Part shown: positions 12,240-25,070 of the stretch, in pieces | Layout: each line of letters begins with the position of its first letter | Position numbering within the stretch: position 1 is the stretch's first letter | NCBI GenBank assembly: GCA_028274465.1 | Contig: CM051457.1 | Location: 106,639,982 to 106,703,981 of the forward strand | Source of the DNA: Plantago ovata | Lineage: Eukaryota; Streptophyta; Magnoliopsida; Lamiales; Plantaginaceae | Length of the DNA stretch: 64,000 bases | Direction of reading: 5' to 3' | Position numbers and translations under genes: made by a program | Notes under the pieces: generated by a model | Told to the model about the DNA's origin: nothing | Databases searched by the model: none | Seen by the model: only the letters and a program-made list of their open reading frames with translations

Positions 12240-12938
12240 CCTTTCCTCTTAATTCACAATGTTGTAAGCCATGTCCAATGTTGGTGTGATTGGCATAGTT
12301 AAGATGTGAGTTTTCACAGGGTCATAAGAGTTTGAGAGCCCCATGAGAAACTGTATGACCAAATCCTCTTCCAACATCCGTAGCCTGAATATAATTAATG
12401 TCTTGAGTTCTTCAAGAAGAATAGTTAGTTAGAAGATTAGGAGATTACTGATATCTCAATTGTTTTGTTTCCTTACAGGAGATTAGGAGATTACTGATAT
12501 CTCTTTTCAGATGAATAATTGTCACCTTATTAGGAGTTGCATATCTCACTTAATTCAAGCTTATCCCAAGCTTCATTTGCATTATTAGCATGTTGATTAC
12601 CATCTATTTTCCTACTCACGGAGTAAAGGATGCAAGTGCAAACTATATTTTTACATATAACCCAAGGCATGTAGAGTGGATCAGATGGATTTGGTTGAGT
12701 GATTGAGCCATCTACAGATCCCATCTTGCTTTTCATCAACAATTGCAGTGAAATCATTCTTCTAGTCATGGTAATTACTGATATTCAGAATAGGATCAAT
12801 CACAACTGCAAAGGTGTTATTGTCACTAGGACTAAGGAAATAGGGATTGTACTGATAATTGATATCCATGGAAAGTTTCTCAGAATCTTTGTTTTTGCCT
12901 GACTTTCCCACATCATCAGCTTTCTTGTCGCCAATCAT
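12240..12938 (-). pseudogene. Copia gag relic
   Basis: Minus-strand gag of a Ty1/Copia retrotransposon in several frames. It starts at 12938 (MIGDKKADD), continues with NPYFLSPSDNN and then breaks at an in-frame stop. MGSVDGSITQPNPSDPLY with ILYSVSRKI lies at 12769-12600. The UBN2-type end, VIQFLMGLSNSYDPVKTHIL, lies at 12360-12300. These are the usual gag landmarks in the right order. No pol was found, so the element is truncated. Confidence 0.7.
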
Positions 12939-13203
12939 GATTTCAACTTAGTTTTTTGTTTGATGAAGTAATGAATAAGCTGATAACAACAACTGCAAAA
13001 TGATTTGAATGATGTGATATGAAGAAATAAACTGATAACAATAGATTGTTCTTCAAGAAAGTACTTAGCAAATAATCAAACAGTGTCTGCAAGTGAAACT
13101 AGCAAACTAAGACAATAAACTAAAACCAGAAAACAAATGAATAACTTCTTCTCCGAGACAGACCACTATTACCAGAGGGAATACACAAAATTTTAATAGC
13201 CTA
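12939..13203 (-). other. untranslated leader of the Copia relic
   Basis: Sequence between the primer-binding site and the gag start. It has no open frame of note. Confidence 0.45.
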
Positions 13204-13215
13204 GCTCTGGTACCA
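13204..13215 (-). promoter_or_regulatory. primer-binding site of Copia relic
   Basis: The minus strand reads TGGTACCAGAGC, one base off the usual Copia site TGGTATCAGAGC that pairs with initiator Met-tRNA. It lies directly after an LTR end in CTCTAACA and 265 bp before the gag start. Confidence 0.65.
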
Positions 13216-13480
13216 TGTTAGAGTTTGTAGGTGGACGGAGACCATTTGTCGATGAATTAATTCTTCATTGTTGCATTGATGAATAAAATGCTACATACAT
13301 AGAATAAAAGAAAACAAGGTATATATACAACTACATAACCCTAATCTACCTAACTTATCAAGTGCATCCATATCCTCAAAAGATCGTCACACGCAAATAC
13401 ATCATAAGCTCACTCGAAATTCTTTCCAAAACCATTTTGGAACGTCCGATCTTTCTCTGTTTTTAATCCCTCAGAATTGG
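13216..13480 (-). mobile_element. 5' LTR end of the Copia relic
   Basis: Begins at the TGTTAGAG boundary next to the primer-binding site. The outer limit is not visible and the end given is arbitrary. No second LTR was found in the window. Confidence 0.4.
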
Positions 13481-14084
13481 GACTCTTCTATTCTGGTGAT
13501 TTTGGTGTGGTGCACCCATGGACCAACGCCTTTATGTTTCCTTTTGTTAGTTCGTTTGAGTTCGCATTTGGTTCATCTTCTCCTAGAGCATGGTTTGTCA
13601 TCTTTGGATTCTGCTGCTATGTTTCATCTTCCTTCTTCTTCTTGCATGCAGTTTGATTTTCTATAATTTTGAGGTCTTAGTATATGTTTATTAAACATTT
13701 TCTCAAGTATAATTTTTTTTCCTTTTTATCTTACCTTTTTAACATTTGTCTTTTTTTTTATTTTTTTAAATATAGATGTGAATGCTCAATCTTTTTCTTT
13801 TAACTATCATTGTGGCATGTTTTAATATTTTAAATTCTATCCACATTAATTCAATGTTAAACTTATGTATATTTATGTAATATTATTTTGATATATGAAT
13901 TTATAAATATATTTAGAAACGAAAAATAATTTTGTTTTTTAAATTCTTTTATTAGCTAGATTACTATATATGGCTAGTATAATATTTTGAATTTTGATTT
14001 TTGTTACATATAATACACTTCAACTTGGAAATCCCCTCCCGCCTCTCAAAAATTTTACTCCTCGCTTCGCCATTGGCGACAAGA
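13481..14084. other. AT-rich spacer
   Basis: No gene seen. A dispersed-repeat-like phrase lies at about 14025-14080. Confidence 0.4.
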
Positions 14085-14380
14085 AGTAAGCTCTGCATGA
14101 AAATCTCTAAATTAATCTGAATTGGACTAAATTTAATTATGGTCTCTTTAATTAATCTGAATTGAACCGAACTAATTTGAAGTATAATTTTCAATTAAGC
14201 AAATCTGAACTGAACTTATCTGAACTAAACTGAACTGGCCTAAACTTATTTAAAGTACTAAGCACACCTGAACTGAACTTACTTGAACTAAATTAAATTT
14301 AATAAATTTGAACAGAACTAAATAGAACTTCATAAATTTAAATTGAACTGAAATAAATAAATCTTAATTTAATGTGAAAT
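14085..14380. repeat. degenerate TGAACTGAACT-type MITE
   Basis: Repeated variants of CTGAACTGAACTTA and its diverged forms across 14100-14360. It is the same family as the cleaner copy at 59846-60053, but the ends are not resolved. Confidence 0.5.
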
Positions 14381-15734
14381 TAATAGGCTAACTACATTGT
14401 GAAATTAAAAAACTGAGATTTTTCCTAGCTATTTTGCTTTCTTCTCTTTTCTACCTACTTGCATGAAGAATCTCCACACAAATCTCATGGTACATACTTT
14501 CATTCATAAAAATAAAAACTAAACTCAAATCATCATTATTAATTTATTATTATTAAGAAATGTCAAACTCACGCGGTCTCAACTAAATCATATAACTATA
14601 ACTAATAAAATAACCACATTCGTTAAACTACTAAATTTAAAAATTACTAATTAAAAATAAATAAATTAACATGGAGAAAATCTAATTCTATAAAAAAAAA
14701 AATCCACCTAACCCTCCTCAAGCAATCGAATATGAGAATCGAAGGGGGTAGATTCTTCCATGAACGAACCACGTGTTTTGTGCAATAGCCTTCAGTTTGA
14801 CTTCACAGTTTAATTATTTTTTTGGTCTCTTCAAGCTTTTCATATTTTTTTCCAACCCTTTCAACTTACTCATATTGTTTCCTTTATTTTCTTGAAAATT
14901 CTTTTGTCCCAACTCCCAATTGATTAGTTTGTTTTTTGCAACCCAATGGATTAGTTTGTTTTTTGCACCCTTTTCTGGGGTTAGTTGAGTCACTCAGTTC
15001 ATATTCTTTCTCTTCCTATTTCACATTATTATCTTCTTTTCTTTTTTTTTTTTTTTTTTACTTGGGAGTTTAATGATTCTGTCTTAAACAAAGGGAACAC
15101 AAACACTTGTTGTTAGAGAATTCTTTTTAGGTTTTGCTTCTTTTGGTTGGTTGATTGATTTAGCTGCTGACTTGGGTTGATTTTGAGATTATTTTGGAGG
15201 AGGGTTCTCTCTTTGATGCTCAACTCTCACTTGCTCTGATGCTTAGGCTGCCTGGTAACTAACTCTATTGAACTTTCTGGAAATTCATTCAATTCCCTTT
15301 TATGTGCATATTATTATTATGTTCTTGATTTAGGTACTACTACTAGTAGTATTATTAATGTTTTCTCGAACTTTTCCTAAAATATATGTTTTGGAGTTGG
15401 GTAACAAGATTATTATTGTGTTCCTCCTGGCTTCAAATATACTTTACTTCTACTTTGGGTTTAGTTTAGGTGGTAACAAGATTATTGTTTTACTGGAATT
15501 TTGCAAGAATTTATGCTTCAAATGTACTCCTACTTATGTTTTGGGATTAGGTGTTACCAAGATTATTATTTTCCTTGAATTCTTTTGCTACAAGTTATGC
15601 TTGAAATGTACTTAAAATTTTGAATTAGGTGCTAGAATTTATGCTTGAATTGAAACCAGATGTACTTGAGGTTTTTTATTTTTAATTTTTGTGATTGATC
15701 TCTGTATTTGAATGTCATGGACTTTTAGGCATCA
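14381..15734 (+). other. upstream region and probable leader of the lipase gene
   Basis: No coding sequence. A T-rich run lies at about 15039-15059. At 15380-15615 an imperfect tandem repeat of a roughly 85 bp unit appears three times (GGTAACAAGATTATT and variants, each followed by GCTTCAAAT or GCTTGAAAT and GTACT). The region probably holds the promoter, 5' UTR and a leader intron of the gene starting at 15735. Confidence 0.4.
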
Positions 15735-18700
15735 ATGTCTGTGGCCTGCTGTATCCCACTTGTAGAATGTGTCTCCTGTTTAGCATGTGTTCGTTGGGTG
15801 TGGAAGAAATTCCTATATACCGCCGGTCGTGAGAGCGAAAACTGGGGACTTGCAACAGCTACTGAATTCGAGCCAGTACCCCGTCTGTGTAAATATATTC
15901 TATCAGTTTATGAAGATGATCTTAGGAATCCGTTGTGGGCCCCACCGGGAGGGTATGGCATCAACCCCTATTGGGTTGTATTCAAAAAAGACTACAAGGA
16001 TACTGAAGGTAGATGCTCACCGTATATGATCTATCTTGATCATGATTATGCGGATATAATTGTTGCAATTAGGGGGCTTAATTTGGGGAAGGAGAGTGAT
16101 TTTTTGGTGTTACTTGATAATAAACTTGGCCAGACTACGTATGATGGTGGTTATGTTCACAATGGACTTTTGAAGGCTGCTCAGTATGTTCTGGAAGAAG
16201 AGTGCGACTTATTGAGGAAGTTACTTGCGGAGAATCCGGAATATATGTTGACGTTTGCAGGACACTCACTTGGAGCTGGGGTTGTGACATTGTTGACTAT
16301 GTTGGCAGTAAAGAACAGGGACAAGTTGGGCAATGTCGAAAGGAAAAGAATCAGATGTTTCGCTATTGCTCCCACTAGGTGCATATCATTGAACTTGGCG
16401 GTGAGATATGCAGATGTCATTAATTCAGTTGTGCTGCAGGTAATTACTCTTGCATGGTTTTCGCTTGTGTTGATGGACAAGATTGAATAAAATGGCAGTT
16501 TTTTTTTTTTACTTTGAAAACCATATAGTTCTGAATCAAGTCTCGTTTTTCTCCTCCTCATCTGTTAGTGGGATAGTTTGACTTTGATATGATTCCATGC
16601 CGTTTAGAGGGCAAGTTGTGTTGTATAAAGGAGGTCAGATCTTTCAAGTATGTTGGTATACATTCATGTGCATATTCACTTCTTTTAAACTTATCGTCTT
16701 GTAAGGTATAGACAACTCAGGTAATCAATTAATAGGCCTAGATGCAGCAATCAAGGAAAGTTTTGATAAGCTTTCTCATTTCACTATAAGCCCCAATATT
16801 CTTAATGTGTAGACAACTTGATGCTGCATAATCTAGTTATACAAGTTACCATGAAACGCCATTGTTGGAAAGTTTCTCCTTTACATGATAATGACAATTT
16901 AAATTTTATTTCTAATTATCGGAGTATTCATTTTTTATGTATGTTATGTCTAAATGTACAATAGCATATGTGTGCTTACTTTGTGGTGTTTATATGACCT
17001 TTGGCTTCTTTATTTACCTAGTAAATAGTCAGGGATAAGCTGCTTATCGTGTAGGTGTAATTGGTTGTTTTGTATGGCTTCTTTATTCATTATTCACCTG
17101 TCCTGTTCCATGGGACTAAATATTATGCAATGGCAAGATATCGGGAATTAAGGTCGTAAACAAAAGGAACATTTGATACCTCACTTGGTCAGCTTTATGC
17201 ATTTTTATCGTGTGGAGCTTTTTTCTGTTGAATTAATTCCAGTCTTTTGTACTGTAACTTTGGCTTTGGTTTGATTAGGGGTCCTCATACTTTCATTTGG
17301 TCAGGTTGTATATATATCAATCTTGTTCGATATTTGAGGTTTGGTTTGGTTCCTCGTACTTTTACTTGGTCAGGTTGTATATATATGAACCTTGTTCGAT
17401 ATTTGAGGTTTGGTTTGGGTCCTTGTACTTTTAGTTGGTCAGATTGTTACCTTGTTCGATATCTTAGTCCTCCACTTACACATTTAGTCCTGTAGCTATT
17501 GCATGATTTCACATTTTGTCCCTCATTCCTTCAAAGAAAACGAACTACAGAAAAACTTCATCCCTTCAAAGAAGATGCTTTTCACTCTAAATTCCGTAAA
17601 ATGGCATATTTGGTTTAAAATCAATTCAAACAATCAAGATCTCCGTCTTTCTTTCTGCAAAGATTCATGTTCATTATACATTATATTAATTCAATTTACA
17701 CCTTCTCTGACCAGGATGATTTCTTACCACGGACGACAGTGGCTCTGGAACAAGTCTTCAAGTCACTTTTCTGGTAAAAGATTGCAGGTCTTGCCACCTT
17801 TCAGTATTGATTTCTCTAGTTTATTCCCTGTGACTGGCGAATTCATGATAGTGTGTGTGTTTTCCTGGTTTTTTTTTCCCTAATGAGATGAAGAGTAACT
17901 TATATTAATGACTCAATATCTTTCCACCAAGCATGGGTTTTGGACTTTTTTGTTATAGGACAATCTCCCTCTTCTCTTCGTTTTCAGTGAACAGTCAAAG
18001 GTTCTTTAAATTGAATGCTGTGCTGCATAGTAATACTTGTTGACTTGTTGTTTGCCTGTAGAAGGAAAATAATTGCATTCATTTTTCTGACATGATGCAT
18101 CAGTCACTGAGTCTCAAAACGTGAAAGATTGTTGCCCGCACTAATTTAAATACTGTTTGACAGTTTTCCTTGCTTGATGTGCATCATGTGCTTGAAAGAC
18201 ACATGCACATTAGAGGAGAAGAAGCTGCAGGATCCGAGGCGCCTCTATGCCCCTGGCCGTCTCTATCATATCATTGTGAGGAAGCCCTTCAGGTATATAT
18301 TTGCTGTTTTACTAGAGAAGCAAAATTTTATGACATTGTACAAATTATGAAATGTGTATAATTGAGCCCTTGTAGTAATTCATTTAGTAGAGGTGATTAT
18401 ATGTCGTGTTTCACTAGGTAACTTGTCCAGTGTTTCTTTCGTGTTCATGCTCAATACATAATTGTAAGATTATTGGATCTTATGTTCATTTCATCTTGAA
18501 TGATCGCTAGGTTTTGACTTGATTTATCTCTCCTTTTTTCCGTTTCTTTATGAAGGTGTAAAAGAATTCAGCCTCTTGTCCGTACAGCAGTACCTGTTGA
18601 TGGTCGATTTGAGCATATAGTTCTTTCTTGCAACATAACTTCAGATCACGCAATTATTTGGGTATTGGAGGAATCGCAAAGGGCACTCGAGGTAAGTTCA

Positions 18701-19270
18701 CCATTTAGTATAAAGTAAAGTTAACCCACCCCCCCCCCCCCCCCTTTTTTGAAAGGAGGGAACACGGTTCAAGCTAATCAGGAACTTGCTTGTATACCTG
18801 ACTTGTTTTTCAAGCTCCAAAAAGAATGGTTTTAATTTCCACTGCAGACTATACAAAGTAACCAATCAATCGAATAATAATATTCTGGCTCTGTTGAGGT
18901 TCAAAAGTTTGCTTTGCAATAACATACTAAATCGTATTTTGTTATGTTATTACAGTGTATGGTGGAAAGAGAACGCATCATGGATATTCCGGTAGCACAG
19001 AGAATGGAACGGCAAAAGTCTCTTGCAAAAGAACACAACGATGAGTATAGGGCTGCAATAAAGAGAGCTGTCGCCCTTTACGTTCCTCAGGCATACTCAC
19101 CTACTTATGGGACTTTTCAAGACATGGAAGAGGGTGAAGACTCGAGCGGTAGTAGTCTCCCTAGCTTCGCCTTTTTATCAAAGTCGCATGAGGACACTGA
19201 TGAATCGCCCAGCAGTACTTCTCGAGCAGATGATTTTGGAGATGTAGAAACCATAGTGAAAATAGGTTAG
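15735..19270 (+). CDS. class 3 lipase, calmodulin-binding heat-shock-like (alpha/beta-hydrolase)
   Basis: Five exons join in frame: 15735-16439, 17715-17773, 18164-18292, 18556-18691 and 18956-19270, giving 447 aa. All introns are GT/AG. The protein is an alpha/beta-hydrolase with the lipase-3 nucleophile elbow GHSLGAG (Ser at about residue 178), a Cys-rich N-terminus that may associate with membrane, and an APPGGYGINPYW block. A conserved RRLYAPGRLYHI segment and VRTAVPVDGRFEHIVLS follow, then an acidic Ser-rich tail. Order and length fit the plant group annotated as calmodulin-binding heat-shock or sn1-specific diacylglycerol-lipase-like proteins (Arabidopsis At3g49050 and At5g37710, from memory). 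It probably hydrolyses acylglycerols or phospholipids. No break was seen. Confidence 0.88.
17264..17480 (+). repeat. three tandem copies of a roughly 65 bp unit in lipase intron 1
   Basis: The phrase GGTCAGGTTGTATATATA with CTTGTTCGATATTTGAGGTT recurs at about 17300, 17370 and, shortened, 17440. It lies inside intron 1 (16440-17714). Confidence 0.7.
18729..18744 (+). repeat. poly-C run in lipase intron 4
   Basis: Sixteen C followed by T6, just after the exon 4 donor. Confidence 0.85.
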
Positions 19271-19827
19271 AAATTATCAGATCCATTCTTTTAATGATTT
19301 GGAGCTCAAATTTATGTACTCACTTATTTCAAGATGTACATGTACTTTGCACAACTCATGGTTCAAATTGGAGGACATTACTGTACATTACTAGTGAGTA
19401 GAAATTTATTACACATTGTCATGATCAAAGATTAAAAATTTCTATGGTAGTGTGGTGTTACCAAAATCAAATATTTGACACAATCTTGATCTTGATGTAA
19501 CATTGGGTTGCGTAGTATTGGAATGTATCCAAGAACGCAAGAGAGTGAACCCAAAGTTCTCATAAAAAGATAAAACTACCTCTGATTTTACAGTTTAAGG
19601 ACTTATGATTTATAATGGATTGCAGGGCGTTAGTATTGCACCCTATCTTAAACCATAAGGCCTAATTAATCGGTTGTCGGGTAGGATGTTACCAAAACAA
19701 AACATTTGACACAACCTTGATGAAATTGAATGAGTAGTTTTAGAACATTTAATATGTTTTCTAGTATAATTTAAGGGGGGCACTAGAGATACCAAACTAA
19801 AACATCAACATGAAAATTTAAACATTA
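19271..19827. other. 3' flank of the lipase gene
   Basis: No gene seen. ACCAAAA..CAAA.ATTTGACACAA recurs at about 19460 and 19690, a short diverged duplication. Confidence 0.4.
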
Positions 19828-20118
19828 GAGCATTCTTTACTGAGGCTTTTTTAGGCTTAATTGCGGCTTAAAGTCCCAATTAAACCTAAAAAAGCCTCCA
19901 ATGGGGCTACTAATTAGTAGACTCAATTTAATCCCAAAATATGGGACTTGTGAGGAAAAACAAATACATTATGAGGATTAATGTGGGTCCCACAAATAAA
20001 AAATCTCAAATTAAACCCCCAAACTAAACTATTGGAGACTTCATTTGGAAAGAGCTTTCTTGGGACTTATAGGTTAAAAGCCCCCTAATTATTTAAGCCT
20101 CAACCATAAGGAATGCTC
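19828..20118. mobile_element. Tourist-like MITE, 291 bp
   Basis: The ends are GAGCATTCTTTA and, inverted, TAAGGAATGCTC. They are flanked by TTA on both sides (19825-19827 and 20119-20121), the target duplication of PIF/Harbinger elements. It has no coding capacity. Confidence 0.8.
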
Positions 20119-20121
20119 TTA

Positions 20122-21091
20122 GACGTCCTCCTAGTACTAAAAAACAATAGTTATAAACCAAATACAGTGTAGTATAAGACATCTCTCAGTTTAAAACCTA
20201 AAAAACCAAATCTCAAAAAATTATAATAGAGACATTCAGCATTAACACTAGTTACAGTTACCACTTACCACCCTCAAGAATCACTCTTCTAAATCTAAAA
20301 CTCACTATTAGTTTCTGCCGTTGCTTTGTAACCTCAGGTTAAAAAAGACATGAAAATTTTAAATCATAAAGAACCCATGGACGTGGTTATGCTACAACAT
20401 AGATATGAAAGTTCCTTTGCCTCCGATCATTTACCCCTGGGAGGAATACACACATAGAATGAGGTAGTATAATGAATTCCAAACCAAAAATAAGAAGGAA
20501 TAATAAAATTAGTTCAACTCAATTATGTTTTCTGTATTGAAGCTCATATATATTGCCGTAGGGTGCTGACCAGACCATTTGGTTGTCACATAAAGGATTA
20601 CTTGTCAAGAATGGTCGTCTCTTTTGATTCTTTCGAATGCAAATTAGTAGAATCAGCCAGCTTATTTCGGTTTCAAGCAATATTTTCAGTCCAGTCTATT
20701 TCGGTTTCAAGCAATATTTTCAGTCCAGTCCATCACTAACAGTAGGTTCATCGATCCTCAGCCCAATCGGCCATTGAATAGTTGAAAGAAAGCTGAGGAA
20801 GAGGAGAAACTGAATACTGAAAACAAAACCAAACAAATTTAAAGGAAACAAGTACAGTACTGTTGGACAAAATCTCACGCCTAGTATTCCTTCAAATCTT
20901 TTCCCAGACCCTGTCACATTGCCGGATACTGCATAGACTCTTTTACGATTTGCTGATGAGAATAGGGAAATAGCAGCGACACTTAGCACTTCTGCAACAC
21001 TTCTCATCTCTCAAGATACGAATAAAGTATTTCAACATTCTTCCAACCAATGCCTAGTGGTTCTTCTACAGCTAGTGAAATATAGAATCCA
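20122..21091. other. spacer with tandem duplication
   Basis: No gene seen. A 34 bp unit starting TATTTCGGTTTCAAGCAATA occurs twice without a gap at 20663-20696 and 20697-20730. A minus-strand frame at 20720-21007 resembles no known protein. Confidence 0.5.
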
Positions 21092-21349
21092 ATGCACGAG
21101 CAACCAAGAATGTTGCCTGCAGATTGGGATATTAGAAAAGAACTTGCAAAGAGTGACGCTGATCCTTCTGCCTCGAGGCTCTTGAGTCTTGATCCCCAAA
21201 GAGTCGGCTATGAAGCATCTGTTACCAAACTGACCCTCCCAGAAATTGTGAAGAACTGGAGTAAAGACTTTGTGACAAGGAGGTCAGGAGTATCTGCGCG
21301 TTCAGAAATTTATTCTAGAATTCTAAGTAGTATAAGTTTTATTACATAG
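21092..21349 (+). pseudogene. possible B3-domain fragment
   Basis: An 85-codon frame begins with ADWDIRKELAKSDADPSASR. This recalls the opening of plant B3 DNA-binding domains (W.IKKEL..SD.....RLLL). The rest does not follow the family. It could be a truncated gene piece or chance. Confidence 0.3.
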
Positions 21350-21506
21350 AATCATATTCTGGTGTTTTATCACAGATTAGACTACCTTTAGGTCTGTCCA
21401 GTAGTGTACCTCTTAGACAGTACAGGCCCTTAACAAATGTAAACAACTGAATATTAAAATAGTTTGGATAATGAGATTATAGGGAAGAAATTTCCAATAT
21501 ATGCTT

Positions 21507-24500
21507 TCAATCATCAGAATCTTGGGTCTCTTTTTCTTCTTCATGCGAAGCCAAGTCCGGCACAGCTTCACCTGCAAGGGTAATTTTTCATATTCAGAAT
21601 TGCGTATAGCAGGACGAGGTGCATAATGCTCGAGTAATGTAGTATAAACATATGAGCTTATGCAAGAACAAGATCTCACCATGCATTTTTTTGACAAATC
21701 TTTCGAACTCCATAATATTGCCCGTCTCCATTAGAGCTGAGCCCAGTCTTAGATAGGTAAAACCAGATAAATGTCTTCCATCTGGATCATTGTTAGGTTT
21801 GGCATTTTCCAATATCTTGTTATAGCCTTCTCTATCATAGCATGCGAGGGCATTCTCACTTGCAACTGGTATACAAACATCCCAAGCAGCATTCAGCACC
21901 TGCGAAATGTACATAGTGTTTTTGTGTTTTTAAAGATAGTATTCAACTAGGATCACTCCAAAAATACTTCACTACTATTGCACAAGATGCAATATATATA
22001 AATATAAAATCTCTCTCCATACAGAAGTACATCAGGTAAATAATATGTCAGAAATACCTGCCAAACCAATCCCTCAGGGTCTGCTAATGCTTCTGGAAAG
22101 TCTGCATGCTGATCTAGTGTTCGTAGTTCCACACATGTGAAATTTAGAGCAGTTCCATGCTGCTTCAGCATTGATGCAATTGGTGCATAGCCATCTCGGT
22201 TGGCAGGATTATAGAATCCTGCCGTTAACTCGGCAGCATGGCTAGCTGTCTTATACCACCAGTGAATACCTGATAACTGTACACCCAACAATACATTGAT
22301 AAAGAAGATCAGGCTATGAAAAAAACATGGGGGCCCATTATTGAGAGTTCTTCTTTTCTTTATTTCAATATTTTTACCGAGACTAATTTGGAAAATTTCA
22401 CGCACCTTGGCAGCTAGAGGAGTACCTTCAAAGGCCAAATTTGCCAAGTGAAGCACCCGATCACCATGATCGATTAAAACCTTTGAGTACCAACTTAAGA
22501 AAAACCGACCATAATAACTATCATAATCCCCTCCATCAGAAAAGAACCTTGTTTCTTGTGGTTTGGAATTATAAGAACCTGCATTATCAGGCCCTTTGCC
22601 CCAAAATGAGTGGCCTCTCAATTCCGCTGCCATCTTCAAACTTTTCATCAAATACTTATCGTAGCACTACAAGAAGGAAAAAAGAAAAACAAGAAAGAAA
22701 AAAAAAAATTAGCTGCTACTTTTGAGATATGTTCAACGAATTCAACAAAAGCAGGATCCTTGCAAGTAAATGATATTCAATCCACACAATGAAGTTTTAC
22801 CTGAAATTCGCCGATACCAGGATATTTCCAGTCATGCTTTGCAGGGTATGATGGGTAGCGTAATTCCCCACAAGCTCCAAGTCCAATTTCAATTTCTGAG
22901 ATGATTCCATTCTCAAAGAACTCATCAAACTCAACACGAAAGCTTCTCATGTAATCAAAATAAACCTACAATAGATTTGCATATCAATAGAAGAAAACTA
23001 CACCATACAATACATTTGCTTCTCATGACTCCATTCTTAAAGAACTCATCATACTCTACACAAAAGCTTCTCATGCAATCAAACTAAACCTACAATGCAT
23101 TTGCATATCAATAGAAGAAACTACACCAAAAAAATACTCTAAAGAACAGAACTATAAAAAAAATCCATTGTGAATTCTCAAAGATAACACATAGTTGAAT
23201 GAAACAAAATCAATGCTAAGTCAAGCATCTGATTATGGAATCGACTACATCACCTGACATCTAAACTAGAAGATAAGATATTAATGTTAATGGGGCTAAA
23301 GATAATTTAATAAAATTCATGCCCTCTTAACACATCACATAGGTTACTAGAGAAAAAGATGACAAATAACTCTAACAGCACAAAACATTAGCAGTATAAT
23401 AGGAAATATACCTCAACTGCTGTGCGGCCCCTCAGAACCCGTTCCTTATCAATTCCCCATGTGAGGCATTCATGGTTTCTCCGACCTTCACTATCCGTGA
23501 AGAAAATATCAGGATTTTCTTTTCCAATTTCTACTACCCACTGTGGGAGTGGAATGTGCACATCATCACCTACGTTTCCTCCACATTCATGAAAAGACAT
23601 AACTACCTACATTAACCAAAAAAAGTTATAAATAACATCCAGTACTCAATAATTAATAATGATCAACTTGCATTACATGCCATCATAGTAGAACTTGCAA
23701 ATTGGATCATTAACTATTCATGCTCCTCACCTGTAACTTGAGATTCAGATCTCGCACAATCTGGAAAAGCTGCCTATAGCCGCTCCAATTATATTGTTGA
23801 GGAGCATGAGCTTCCACTATGCCCCACCAACAATCGACCATGACACCGTCAACATTATTCAACTTTAGAGTCTTAAGCTGGTTTATGAGATTATCACGAT
23901 CCACCAACTCACAGCCCATATTGATGGTTCCTAGCTGTTACCAAGATATTAAACATTTACTTACATTGTCGAGTTCGTAGTTCACAGTTTTAGTCAAAAC
24001 AAGCAAGTATACAGGAAAAAGGAACAGGTGGGAATTTCAAGAAATAATGAAAGTTCAAATAGAACAACATAAGAAATCTCAACAAATTGATATAACAGCG
24101 AGGCTTGTAACTCACAGGTAGCATCACATAGACAGGAACATACGGTGTTCCAGTAAAATCTCTCTCCTGCACCGCTGGGGCTTCTCCAACAACCTTGACG
24201 AAAAAAATGTTAAAAAAAGGAATACACGTCAAGATCTCCGATGGAGAAATGTCACTTAAAAATAAAAGAATGGCGCACAGATTTTCAAATCAACACTCAA
24301 CGTAATGGATATGTTACACATCTCACATATTCCACAGTATCAAATATTGTACATAAGATTAAGTAAATCTGCACAACAACGACATCTACCCGTAAACATA
24401 GTTCTCACTGAATTGAACTGGAAGCAACTAATCTCCTGATATGTCACTCAATACGACAAGCTAGAAGTTGCTTTTCTCAACTAGTTTCACAATATAGGTT

Positions 24501-25070
24501 TCAAAAAATTCAGATAACTGTTCTCCAGTATCTTATCCATCATCACCATAAGCCTAATGCATTCCCTCTTAGCTCACCAAAAGTAATAGATTATGAATTT
24601 ATGATTATTATTAGCAACTCGTAACGGCGTCCAAAAACACTTCGAACTTGAATTTATCTACCCTGCTGATTACAGATATGTATAGTATACCTTCAAATGA
24701 ATACTCAAAGCATCAATCAAAACATTACCTAATAATTCACAAAAAAATAATAATAAATAATAATAAAATCATTGTGATCCAGAATATGTATAATTCAATC
24801 TATACGCTCAAAATTGTGTAAATGAGAGAGAATAAAACTCACTTCCTCGGTCTCCACAGCAGTAGCATCATCCTCAATCGCCTCTCCTCCATCATTTCCC
24901 GACGATTGCACTAAAACGCCCTTAAATCTGCTGTGCGGTATTTTCCCTAGGCTCCGGAGAGTGCAATTAGCCTTTACTGGAAGGAACGAGACCGCCATTG
25001 GTGGATTGGTTCGAGCAAATGTCCGAGTCTGAGTCAGGTTCAGAACGAGTGGTGAAGCTTTCATCGCCAT
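21507..25070 (-). CDS. BAM2: plastid beta-amylase, BAM2-like
   Basis: Nine exons join in frame: 25070-24843, 24193-24116, 23934-23731, 23606-23412, 22965-22801, 22666-22406, 22276-22058, 21899-21680 and 21571-21507 (544 aa). The enzyme releases maltose from non-reducing ends of starch-derived glucans (GH14). The first ~75 residues are Ser/Arg-rich with few acids, as expected of a plastid transit peptide. Visible active-site parts are GVMVDCWWG (Asp about 136), [11 protein letters not shown] (catalytic Glu about 269) and SENAL (second Glu about 465). The body ([51 protein letters not shown]) follows Arabidopsis BAM2, including its length of about 542 aa, rather than BAM1 or BAM3. Every junction is open, so the gene looks functional. 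It converges on the lipase gene. Confidence 0.9.
22903..23131 (-). repeat. partial duplication of BAM2 exon 5 and its acceptor inside intron 4
   Basis: The start of exon 5 with its splice acceptor and flanking intron (22903-23010) recurs at 23027-23131. The upstream copy has an in-frame stop right after the acceptor-like AG and several substitutions. Confidence 0.75.
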
